Positions 53,433 through 61,374 of a stretch of 64,000 nt of DNA are shown in pieces. How positions within the stretch are numbered: the first letter of the stretch is position 1; each line of letters opens with the position of its first letter. The notes under the pieces were generated by a model. That model searched no databases, was not told where the DNA came from, and was given only the letters and a program-made list of their open reading frames with translations. The stretch spans positions 1-64,000 of the forward strand of contig JAFGXV010000007.1 in NCBI GenBank assembly GCA_016936455.1, written 5' to 3'. The translations under genes were made by a program, and so were the position numbers. This stretch comes from Desulfuromonadaceae bacterium. GTDB lineage: Bacteria; Desulfobacterota; Desulfuromonadia; Desulfuromonadales; Desulfuromonadaceae.

Positions 53433-54119
53433 TTATTCCACCGGACCCGACAGATCTTTCCATCGGTTAAAAATTGTCGTGGCAGGGTCAAAACTATCAT
53501 CTTTGAAAACAAACAAACTAAACTCAAAGGGCATACAGTTGTTCAGCAGAAGCAGATTGCGAGAGAGCTTGTAGGCCATGCCGAGAATTTCCTCTGGCGA
53601 GGAATGGTAGGTATTATCTTTACGGTAATCCACCTTGTCGCTGAGAAAGTTAAAAGCAAAACCAATGTTCACCGAATCAAATACCCACCGCATCGTATCT
53701 TCAATAAACCCTTTGTTATCACTATGTTCAAATTTCTGGTTAAAGATACCCGAGGCGATCGCATAATCGATATTGTTCAGATTAGCAGAGCGGATATCAC
53801 CGCAAAAAAACTCTACCTTTTCACTGCCATAGCGCTTGCGTGCCTCTTCGATTAGAGGCGGACAAATATCTACTCCCAAATAGCGGTAGTTCCCATTCGT
53901 AATAGAATTCAGGGTGAGATTCAGATCGCCAAAACCGCAACCGATGTCCAGTACACTTTTCCCCGTGAAATCCAACTGTGACGTCAGAATGGAGAAACGA
54001 ATATCCTGTTTGCCTTTGTCCCAATCAAGAGTCTTTGGGCTGTATCCGAAATTGCGAAAGCGCTGCTCGTAGCGTTGGCGAATTTGATCGAGATCACTCT
54101 TGCTAATTGAATCGGCCAT
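53433..54119 (-). CDS. Class I SAM methyltransferase
   Basis: 228 residues. SAM motif I is SVLDIGCGFGDLNLTLNS (about residues 55-72), followed by YLGVDICPPLIEEARKRYG and FFCGDIRSA. It resembles small-molecule methyltransferases with a Methyltransf_25-type core. The C-terminus has no module. It is separated from the radical SAM gene 54123-55112 by 3 bases, suggesting joint translation. Codons are noticeably more A/T-rich than in the 28-34 kb part. Confidence 0.82.
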   Translation of the reverse strand: MADSISKSDLDQIRQRYEQRFRNFGYSPKTLDWDKGKQDIRFSILTSQLDFTGKSVLDIGCGFGDLNLTLNSITNGNYRYLGVDICPPLIEEARKRYGSEKVEFFCGDIRSANLNNIDYAIASGIFNQKFEHSDNKGFIEDTMRWVFDSVNIGFAFNFLSDKVDYRKDNTYHSSPEEILGMAYKLSRNLLLLNNCMPFEFSLFVFKDDSFDPATTIFNRWKDLSGPVE

Positions 54120-54122
54120 TGT

Positions 54123-55112
54123 TTATCTCGCCTTTACGAATTGAACTCGCTGTTCACGGTTGTCGCCAACCGAATAACGGGTTCTGGGTTCTTGTGTTAG
54201 TTCTTGCGTATACAGGAAGTCCGCTCTGCCTGCGGCCCAGTCCATACAATCCTTGCATAAGGGGAAACTGTAATCTCCGTTCCACTGTCGTTCCCGGCGT
54301 TGTGCAAGCTCACCCATCCAGACCTCCTGAATAGACTGTTTATTCAGGTTGCCGGCGGGATAGCGTTGTTCGTAGTCGACATCACACTGGGTCACATCAC
54401 CCGTCCAATGAACGTTCATGGTACGAATCAACCAGGGGCATGGAAAGCGCTTTATCTCCACTCGATCAAGGTCTGAAGCAGAGATACTTCGTCCCCAGCC
54501 CTGACGTAAGCGTAGTTTGACGATCACACCTCGCTTGTGCCAAAACTCGACAAATTTTTCGAGTTCATGCTCGTTTTCATCCATTACGACAAATTGCACC
54601 GACAGCTCCGGCACCTTGCCGGAATGCTTTTCACGCAACTCAACGAATTTCTCTACGTTCCGCACCACATCATCAAAACAGCCCCCGGGGCGTACAATAT
54701 CGTACGTCTCCCTCGTCACTGCGTCTATGGCGACATACACAGCTTCGACGCCGACATTGATCAAGTCCTGCGACTTTTGTTCACTCATCAAGACGCCGTT
54801 GGTGTTGACGTGGACTCGCGGCGCACCGTGCTCAACAGCGTAGCGGAGATGATCCATGATATTTTTGTCCAACATGGGTTCCCCCATGATTGCAACCCAT
54901 AGGCGAGTGTCCGGACTTGTTACTGCAACTTCATCGACTATTTTTCTGAACAGCTCAATGGACATTTTGCCCTTGGTTCGTTCCATGCTCGGATAAGGGC
55001 AGATGACGCACCTTAAATTACAATAGGCATGCGTCTCGATGGCGATCTCGGCCGGGAAATCAAGACGAACAATACCTGTCTGATCAATTATTGGACTCCG
55101 GTCTTTGAGCAT
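54123..55112 (-). CDS. Radical SAM/SPASM enzyme
   Basis: 329 residues. The radical SAM cluster motif is CNLRCVIC (about residues 32-39), with IMGEPMLDKNIMDHLRYAVE and VHVNTNGVLM typical of the SPASM/MoaA-like group. The C-terminal Cys set (FPCPW, QCDVDY, CKDCMDW) is a SPASM auxiliary-cluster region. GGGAGA precedes the ATG. It has no shared module. It probably acts on a sugar or on a peptide carrying the glycan; the substrate is unknown. Confidence 0.85.
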   Translation of the reverse strand: MLKDRSPIIDQTGIVRLDFPAEIAIETHAYCNLRCVICPYPSMERTKGKMSIELFRKIVDEVAVTSPDTRLWVAIMGEPMLDKNIMDHLRYAVEHGAPRVHVNTNGVLMSEQKSQDLINVGVEAVYVAIDAVTRETYDIVRPGGCFDDVVRNVEKFVELREKHSGKVPELSVQFVVMDENEHELEKFVEFWHKRGVIVKLRLRQGWGRSISASDLDRVEIKRFPCPWLIRTMNVHWTGDVTQCDVDYEQRYPAGNLNKQSIQEVWMGELAQRRERQWNGDYSFPLCKDCMDWAAGRADFLYTQELTQEPRTRYSVGDNREQRVQFVKAR

Positions 55113-55170
55113 CTGTTTCTCCCGGTAAGGATAAGGACAAAGAGGTAAACCGCAAAATCAGTTACCGTTA

Positions 55171-56361
55171 TTAAGGCTCACACAATTGCCTTTTTTGAAA
55201 GTTTACCTGCGCGTCACGAGCAAAGACCAGCAAGTTATGTGCATATGCATCCAAGGTATTGTGCAACAGCAGATACTCTTGCTGTTGCCTTACCAGTTCA
55301 TGGCGAAAATCTTCATTACAAAGAATTTCTTCAAGTTTTGAGAGCATATCCTCATCATTGCTGTACAGGTGCTCTTGCGAAATAAAATTCGCGCTATCGG
55401 AAGTGTTAGGCGCCAGTACCGGCACCCCTGAGATAATTGCATTGAAGGATGAACCGCCACCCCCGATTGTGTCAGGAGGATAAAACAGCAACTTACAATG
55501 GCACAACGTGTCCTGCAGATTGAGATCAAAGTCTTTGCATTGCAGCAAACCGTCCTGTTTTAGTTGTTCGAAATATGGATTGTGCTGCAACAACCCGGCA
55601 TAATCTTCTTCACCCAACAGGCGCCAAGTGGCTGCCAATCGCTTAAAAAGATCGGTCAGAGTCCTGGACCTTTCACCCGAGTAGCTTTTTATGGCCCTTG
55701 ACAGACGTAATCCCTGCATAGGAGTCAGCACGTCGCAGGTAATATCATGACTCCGGGCAGGCGCCATGAAATAATCGCTGTGCGTTATGAAAGGGCCCGG
55801 TATAAATTTTTGAACTACTTCATTGCTGCAATTCAGTTTGACCAGAGGTGAGATCGTAACAATGCCGTCACAAAGACCAGGATGGAAGTTTTCTCCACTG
55901 AACTGGATGGTGTTGAGAGGATAGCGTTGGAACAGCCAAGGCCTGAGGATTCTGGTTTCAAATATGCCAAGCCAGCAGTAAACAATATCCGGCCTGAAAT
56001 CTTCAATCCAGCGACAGCAATTTTCTATACTGGCCTGATCGATGTGTTCGGGACCAAAATAGAGATGCAAGCGATGCCGGTCTGCTTCAGGAACAGCCTC
56101 GAATAGTCGCTTTTTGATGATTTGGCAGTGTTCATCTGTCAATAACCACTGCTCGTCCTTGTAATGTAACGCGCGCTCACCGGTTAAAACCACTCCGACT
56201 TGCACATTTGGACCATACGCAATCAGCCCGGCAAAAGCCCGAGCAGCGAGATTCAGATGGGAAATACAGGGATCATCGGGCAGAACCGCAATGGCATAGA
56301 GAATACGCCAGGAAGTATCACGGCCTATCGTTGAACCTTCTCCTTGAATGGCTAATTCCAT
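55171..56361 (-). CDS. GT-B-like glycosyltransferase candidate
   Basis: 396 residues. The N-terminal half has an alpha/beta pattern (WRILYAIAVLPDDPCISHLN, RPDIVYCWLGIFETRI). The C-terminal half has KLLFYPPDTIGGGGSSFNAI and SGVPVLAPNTSDSANFI, the donor-binding layout of GT-B enzymes (acidic/Gly-rich loop then GVPVLA). No specific CAZy family can be given. It is followed at 12 bases upstream by wbqC-like and wecE, so it may transfer the 4-amino-4,6-dideoxy sugar. Confidence 0.65.
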   Translation of the reverse strand: MELAIQGEGSTIGRDTSWRILYAIAVLPDDPCISHLNLAARAFAGLIAYGPNVQVGVVLTGERALHYKDEQWLLTDEHCQIIKKRLFEAVPEADRHRLHLYFGPEHIDQASIENCCRWIEDFRPDIVYCWLGIFETRILRPWLFQRYPLNTIQFSGENFHPGLCDGIVTISPLVKLNCSNEVVQKFIPGPFITHSDYFMAPARSHDITCDVLTPMQGLRLSRAIKSYSGERSRTLTDLFKRLAATWRLLGEEDYAGLLQHNPYFEQLKQDGLLQCKDFDLNLQDTLCHCKLLFYPPDTIGGGGSSFNAIISGVPVLAPNTSDSANFISQEHLYSNDEDMLSKLEEILCNEDFRHELVRQQQEYLLLHNTLDAYAHNLLVFARDAQVNFQKRQLCEP

Positions 56362-56373
56362 GAGTTCGGATGC

Positions 56374-57078
56374 CTAATGATTACCGAGCAGATTTCTACT
56401 GCCGGGCCCGTTATTAAAAAGCACATCGATGATCGAAACCCGATGGGTAAACTCTCCCCACAATTGCGGGTAAGGCGGATAATGACCATACCTCATCCAC
56501 TCGACCTCTATTCGCTGCCCCTGAAACTGTTCGAGGCTTAAATAGTCCTGGGCCGCAGGGCCACTGAGATATTCTCGCGCTCCAACAGCCTGGCACAATG
56601 CAAGCAATCGCTCATTTTTATCCATGTCAATTAATGTTTGACGGGGCAGGATGTCAACACAGGAAACGATGGGGGTATCAATTCCCAGGTAATCTGCAAT
56701 CTTCCTGAGCAGAAAGGAATTTAATTGGGACAGATGTCTAAAACTGCTTGCCTCAGTTAAGAGATCCGAAAACCACGGATACACGTCATCCCAATAGGGA
56801 GATTGCCGGTAACTGTGCCTGATCATGTTCAGATGCCGCCGATAGAACTGCCTGTCCTCGACAAGCATTTCATCTATTCTGGCATGATACATACCCTTTG
56901 TCACGACCGGAACGGTCACCCACGCCAGACCGTTTGACGTCTTGATCCGGTTACGGTTACGCCAGTCCCTGCGCGTAAATTGCACGACATCCAGAAGCAA
57001 AAAAAGATCGGTCTGCTTCATCATATCGAAGTAACCAATCCATGGCAGATAATTTGACTGTGTTATGACCACCTTCAT
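56374..57078 (-). CDS. WbqC-family protein
   Basis: 234 residues from the ATG at 57076-57078; a GTG 18 bases earlier is less likely because the family begins KVVITQSNYLPWIGYFDM. Diagnostic WbqC segments are DVVQFTRRDWRNRNRIK and YLSGPAAQDYL. WbqC proteins occur in O-antigen clusters next to WecE-type aminotransferases and are thought to act as N-acyl or glycine transferases on a 4-amino sugar. The neighbouring wecE fits that pairing. It stands 44 bases after wecE. Confidence 0.85.
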   Translation of the reverse strand: MKVVITQSNYLPWIGYFDMMKQTDLFLLLDVVQFTRRDWRNRNRIKTSNGLAWVTVPVVTKGMYHARIDEMLVEDRQFYRRHLNMIRHSYRQSPYWDDVYPWFSDLLTEASSFRHLSQLNSFLLRKIADYLGIDTPIVSCVDILPRQTLIDMDKNERLLALCQAVGAREYLSGPAAQDYLSLEQFQGQRIEVEWMRYGHYPPYPQLWGEFTHRVSIIDVLFNNGPGSRNLLGNH

Positions 57079-57122
57079 GACTGACCCATGCGGCACATAC
57101 CGGGATACGATAAAGACGAATT

Positions 57123-58310
57123 CTATCTTTTCAGCATTCCCTCGTATAGGATTTCAACAACTCTGTCTTGCTGTCGATCGGCCATGCTGACAAACAAAGG
57201 CAGTCTCAATAAGCGGTGGGGCAAATCGCTCGCATTCTGCAATACACCACAAGTTTTCCCAAATTTCCTGCCACCCTCAGAATCATGAAGTGGCATATAG
57301 TGGGAGACGGGATGAATGCCCCGTTCGGACATATAACGGATCACGAAATCCCTTTCTTCCCGGGAATGAAAGAGAAGATAGTATAAATGTCCGTTGTGAA
57401 TACACTCAGTTGGAACCACAGGACGACGAAACAGACCCTGATCTTCGCCTTCCTGCAGGTTCTGATGGTAGCGCTGCCAAAGCCTTGTCCGCGCATGAAG
57501 GATTTGATCCGCCCGACAAAATTGCCCCCAGAGATACGCGGCATTCAGGTCGCTCATCATATAAGCAGAGCCAACGTCAACCCATGTGTACTTGTCGACT
57601 TCTCCACGAATAAACCGCGCACGATTAGTTCCTCCATGGCGGATGATTTCGGCACGGCGATAATATTTTTCCAGATTAACATTGAGAGCCCCGCCTTCAC
57701 CGCAGCAAAGATTTTTGGTCTCATGGAAGCTGAACGTGCTCAGTTGGCCGATGGTACCAAGCTCTACTCCTTTGTAAGATGAAAATATACAATGTGCGGC
57801 ATCTTCGATAAGAACCAGATTGTGTTTTTGGGCGATGCTAACAATGGTATCCATCTCGCAGGCGACCGCGGAATAATGCACGACGAGGATAGCCTTCGTT
57901 CTTTCGTTAATGGCTTCCTCGATCTTGCCTTCATCAATATTGAGCGTGTCGGGCCGGATATCAACAAAAACGGGCACGCCGCCAGCTTTTACCACAGCAT
58001 TAGCGGTAGCGACATAGGTATACGGGGTCATTATCACCTCGTCACCCGGCTTGAGTTCCAGCAATAAAGCCGCAATTTCCAGGGCCGAGGTGCAGGAATT
58101 CACCATAAGAGTATGAAGAACACCAGTTGATTTTTCAATCCAGCCCTTGCATTGGAAAGAGAAGGGGCCGTCACCCGCCGTGTGCTTGTTCGTAACCGCT
58201 TGGGGCATATATACAAATTCCAGCCCCGTCGTGTAAGGAACATTAAACGGAATAACCTCCTGTACTATCGGTGTCTTGTTTTTGTCAGCCGGCAAAGAAC
58301 GAGACGACAT
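57123..58310 (-). CDS. wecE: dTDP-4-amino-4,6-dideoxygalactose transaminase (WecE/RffA-like)
   Basis: 395 residues from the ATG at 58308-58310 (AAGGAG 4 bases upstream; an earlier in-frame start has no such site). The PLP lysine site is intact: FSFHETKNLCCGEGG. Blocks such as SCTSALEIAALLLELKPGDE, VFVDIRPDTLNIDE, HYSAVACEMDTI and GEVDKYTWVDVGSAYMMSDL follow E. coli WecE closely. It makes dTDP-Fuc4N from dTDP-4-keto-6-deoxyglucose, which WbqC would then modify. rmlA/rmlB are not in the window. Confidence 0.9.
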   Translation of the reverse strand: MSSRSLPADKNKTPIVQEVIPFNVPYTTGLEFVYMPQAVTNKHTAGDGPFSFQCKGWIEKSTGVLHTLMVNSCTSALEIAALLLELKPGDEVIMTPYTYVATANAVVKAGGVPVFVDIRPDTLNIDEGKIEEAINERTKAILVVHYSAVACEMDTIVSIAQKHNLVLIEDAAHCIFSSYKGVELGTIGQLSTFSFHETKNLCCGEGGALNVNLEKYYRRAEIIRHGGTNRARFIRGEVDKYTWVDVGSAYMMSDLNAAYLWGQFCRADQILHARTRLWQRYHQNLQEGEDQGLFRRPVVPTECIHNGHLYYLLFHSREERDFVIRYMSERGIHPVSHYMPLHDSEGGRKFGKTCGVLQNASDLPHRLLRLPLFVSMADRQQDRVVEILYEGMLKR

Positions 58311-58426
58311 AAGGCTCCTTGATATATTGAAATCCACTGCTGTCTCGCAGGTCATTCAACAAAAAATAGGTTCGAGACATATAGAATTTCGCCAAAACAG
58401 CACTTAAAACAAGGGGTTTCAGAAAG

Positions 58427-58446
58427 AAGAGAGAAAATCCTCTCTT
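58427..58446 (-). terminator. Weak hairpin after the radical SAM gene
   Basis: A 7-bp stem (AAGAGAG at 58427-58433, complement at 58440-58446) with a 6-base loop lies about 50 bases after the stop of the 58496-59947 gene, followed on the minus strand by a pyrimidine-rich CTTTCTG. It is a weak terminator or attenuator at best. The rest of 58311-58495 shows nothing recognisable. Confidence 0.35.
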
Positions 58447-58495
58447 TCCCCTCGGACCGTAAACTAAATCGAACAGTCATCTAGTTGCAGGCAGA

Positions 58496-59947
58496 TTAAA
58501 ATTTAAAAATCTCCACAGGACCTAAATCTTGTCTGACAAGAAACGCTTCAATCTCTTCTACAAAAGCCCCCGATGCGATAACGATGATATCCGCATTCAA
58601 GTCCTTAATAGAGGCTGGATCAGCAATTATATACCCCTCAAAATCCTGGCCTGTCCTCTCCGGATTACTGTCGACGATTCCAACAAGCTTGATCTTCGCA
58701 AAACTGGTTTGCGTCAGCAGCTCTTTGGCAAACTGGCCTGCACCATAAAAAACCACCTTCAAGTTGTCAGCGACAACCCTATTCACAACGCCATCGATCT
58801 TGGACTTCTTAAATGTTGCTTCCTTCATCTGGAGAACATTTCCCCGATAGTCATCGATATTTATCGCTTCACGCCAATGACATATGCGGCAATGCTTGTC
58901 GAGATTTCCAGTCAACAAGCCTCGTCTTAGCCGTTTGACTTTGTCGCCATTGAGAATTTCACTCAACGTTCCATCTTGCAACAATCCGACGGGCTCCGGC
59001 CTCATACAGCAAATCCGAACCTGTCCGTCCCCCATGACCTGAACAAAGCGCCAAGGATCGAGACAATTCCGGGTCTGCCCCTTGCCCGGCAACTCCGAGT
59101 GCGTTTGCACCAAACCATCGGTTACCACTTGCAGCGTCTTTGACTCACTTCCGTCACAGCCCTTCAACATAGCCAGACGCTTATAGAAATCCCCCTGAAC
59201 CTGAAGTTTCAACCCCTGCTTTTCAGCAAACAAAAAAGCCCGTTCAATTAAAACAGCAGCCTGAACGGCCTGTTGCCCTGCCAGTTCCCATACGCTGTGA
59301 AGATCATTTTCAACATCATTGAAAACAACCAATTCCTGAATATTAACCACCTCCACGCCAGAAACCTTGGCAAAGGAAAACAACCCCATTAACGATTCGA
59401 CGATTTCAGCAAGGAATACAACGCTGATGACTAATTTCGGGACTCGCCTCTGCTCCTGCAGACATAATGCTCGAATCCGGGTCAGATTCAGCAGGATACG
59501 CTTCAAATCCGCCCCTCTTATTTTTTTCAACAGCAAAGAATCTGCGGTATCCATACTCACGGTAATTTCCGTAAAATGGCTTAAGGTCTGAATCTCTTCA
59601 TCCGAAAAATCTCTCGAAAAATTCGAGGTCATTGCTATCGCAATATTTTTCTCGATCAACCCGTCGAAAAGCTCTTTCCAACCTGCATAGAGTGTAGTTT
59701 CCCCACCACCAGTAAAATCGATACCGCGAATGTTATTGTTCGTACAAAAAGCCAAGAGTTCCCGCAACATTTCTTGGGGCATAATGTGATGCTTATAATC
59801 CGGCTTTTGTCGATGACAATATTGGCACGCCAAATTACAGGTTGTCGTCAACTCGACAATAAACCGCTCTATCTCGGAGGGAGCAGAACTTATGATTTCG
59901 TCGAAACAATAGTCTTTATTAAAAATATCGCTCAAAACAATATCCAT
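58496..59947 (-). CDS. Radical SAM/SPASM enzyme with shared C-terminal module
   Basis: 483 residues. The radical SAM motif is CNLACQYC (about residues 37-44), then DFTGGGETTLYAGW and TSNFSRDF. A SPASM-like Cys set follows (CLDPW, ICCMRP, HCRICHW, about 300-350). Residues 396-483 are the shared module: KVVFYGAGQFAKELL, LVGIVDSNPERTG, IIVIASGAFVEEIEAF, VEIFKF. The module is 51 of 88 identical (hand count, no gaps) to that of the radical SAM gene at 61375, while the N-terminal parts differ more. The product modified is unknown. Confidence 0.85.
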   Translation of the reverse strand: MDIVLSDIFNKDYCFDEIISSAPSEIERFIVELTTTCNLACQYCHRQKPDYKHHIMPQEMLRELLAFCTNNNIRGIDFTGGGETTLYAGWKELFDGLIEKNIAIAMTSNFSRDFSDEEIQTLSHFTEITVSMDTADSLLLKKIRGADLKRILLNLTRIRALCLQEQRRVPKLVISVVFLAEIVESLMGLFSFAKVSGVEVVNIQELVVFNDVENDLHSVWELAGQQAVQAAVLIERAFLFAEKQGLKLQVQGDFYKRLAMLKGCDGSESKTLQVVTDGLVQTHSELPGKGQTRNCLDPWRFVQVMGDGQVRICCMRPEPVGLLQDGTLSEILNGDKVKRLRRGLLTGNLDKHCRICHWREAINIDDYRGNVLQMKEATFKKSKIDGVVNRVVADNLKVVFYGAGQFAKELLTQTSFAKIKLVGIVDSNPERTGQDFEGYIIADPASIKDLNADIIVIASGAFVEEIEAFLVRQDLGPVEIFKF

Positions 59948-59956
59948 TCCACAAAT

Positions 59957-61252
59957 TTAGCCATATATTTTTACAATATTTTCCGGTGAAAAAGACCGCC
60001 CTAAAAGCTTTCTATAAATATCTTCTTCGTAGCTATAACTTGAAATAACAATTTTTGTTGTTACACTAGCATTTAAATCTTTATCAAGAATTGTTTTTAT
60101 TTTAAATTTATTACGGTCATTTTCAGAATCAACAACAATAGTTAAATTCTCTAAATTTCTATATAAATTGACATATTCTTTCAAGAAAACTTCGGTATGA
60201 TACCCAGATCCATACAAAATAATTTTTTCACCTTCCACATAACCGAACCTGAGAAAATTTCTAATTGCTCTAACCATAAATTTTTCAAAGTTTTTCTTGT
60301 TTTCATTTTTAACCGCATTCAACTCCAACAACGTTTCCTTAAAGCGACTTTCGTAACACGGCCTGCTTCGCGTGAATCCAGTCCCCAAACAGCACGACAG
60401 GTCATATCCGAGAGCACTATAACTATCTATGACAGAATAAGTCTTTTCCAAGTCAGTAAGCATGTTAATTAAGAGGCTTTTTGCCCACCGCGGCAGTTCG
60501 TTATATGAAGTCAAAGACAGATTATTTTTTGATCGCGAGCTATTTGTTTTCCCAACCCCCATCACCTTGCAAACAAAGTCCTCCGGATTAGTTAGGCAAC
60601 CTTCAGTTATGTGGTTCAGAAAATACAAAAAGAATTCCCTATCCACAGTCAATCTTTCCATAGGCAAATGCATGCCGCCTTTGAATAAGTCGACTGAATC
60701 CTGAATAACAGTATGAGTTATTGCAAAAAAAAGTCTCCTACTGTAAACATCAGTGAAGTCTATTTCATCATCAAGGAACTTATTGTAAATTGAATAAAAC
60801 CTATCAAACTCTCCATCAAAAAATCTCGTTGTCTCTTTGCTAACACGTTCTTCCTTTTCCCATTCGTTCAATGAAGAAATTATTCTATTTATCGGATGGC
60901 GCACGACATTAACAATATTAATTTTCCTCCCGACTCGTTCATTGGCAAGTTTATCGTTTAAAAAAGACCAGCTAAATCCATGAATATTGCCATAATACTT
61001 CGCAGAGAACTCCTTCTCTAACCGATCAAATATGTCATCCAATGAGCTTTGCCGCCATACAGCTTCAGCCTCTGTACGGATTGCATCCAAATTGTATTCT
61101 TCCGAAACTTGCGTGCCAACAGCCACAAGAGGAGCAACCCGCCCCCCGAAGCAGCCATGATTGCAAACTATTTCAGCATGAGTATTGAGAACCTTTGTTA
61201 ACCAATGAGAGGCGGTTCGCCCATACGTTGTGACAATAAAATATTTAGGCAT
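59957..61252 (-). CDS. Sulfotransferase-like protein with shared C-terminal module
   Basis: 431 residues from the ATG at 61250-61252. The N-terminus MPKYFIVTTYGRTASHWLTK carries the 5'-phosphosulfate loop (TYGRTASHWL) of PAPS sulfotransferases. NIVNVVRHPINRIISSLNEW (about 135-155) is the 3'-phosphate site with the typical R-x-P-x-x-R-x-x-S pattern. The last ~90 residues are the shared module (KIILYGSGYHTEVFL, KIVISSYSYEEDIY, NIVKIYG). With cysD and cysNC nearby it likely sulfates the glycan. The gene is markedly A/T-rich compared with the left half of the window. Confidence 0.85.
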   Translation of the reverse strand: MPKYFIVTTYGRTASHWLTKVLNTHAEIVCNHGCFGGRVAPLVAVGTQVSEEYNLDAIRTEAEAVWRQSSLDDIFDRLEKEFSAKYYGNIHGFSWSFLNDKLANERVGRKINIVNVVRHPINRIISSLNEWEKEERVSKETTRFFDGEFDRFYSIYNKFLDDEIDFTDVYSRRLFFAITHTVIQDSVDLFKGGMHLPMERLTVDREFFLYFLNHITEGCLTNPEDFVCKVMGVGKTNSSRSKNNLSLTSYNELPRWAKSLLINMLTDLEKTYSVIDSYSALGYDLSCCLGTGFTRSRPCYESRFKETLLELNAVKNENKKNFEKFMVRAIRNFLRFGYVEGEKIILYGSGYHTEVFLKEYVNLYRNLENLTIVVDSENDRNKFKIKTILDKDLNASVTTKIVISSYSYEEDIYRKLLGRSFSPENIVKIYG

Positions 61253-61374
61253 TGACTTGTTCGATCTCACTAAAAAAACTGCTCGTTGCTGGCTACCTTG
61301 GAAAGAAAGGACTACAATTACTCGTCAATTCACTGGCAAGCTATCTAGTCATCACTTTTATTTTCAATTACATT

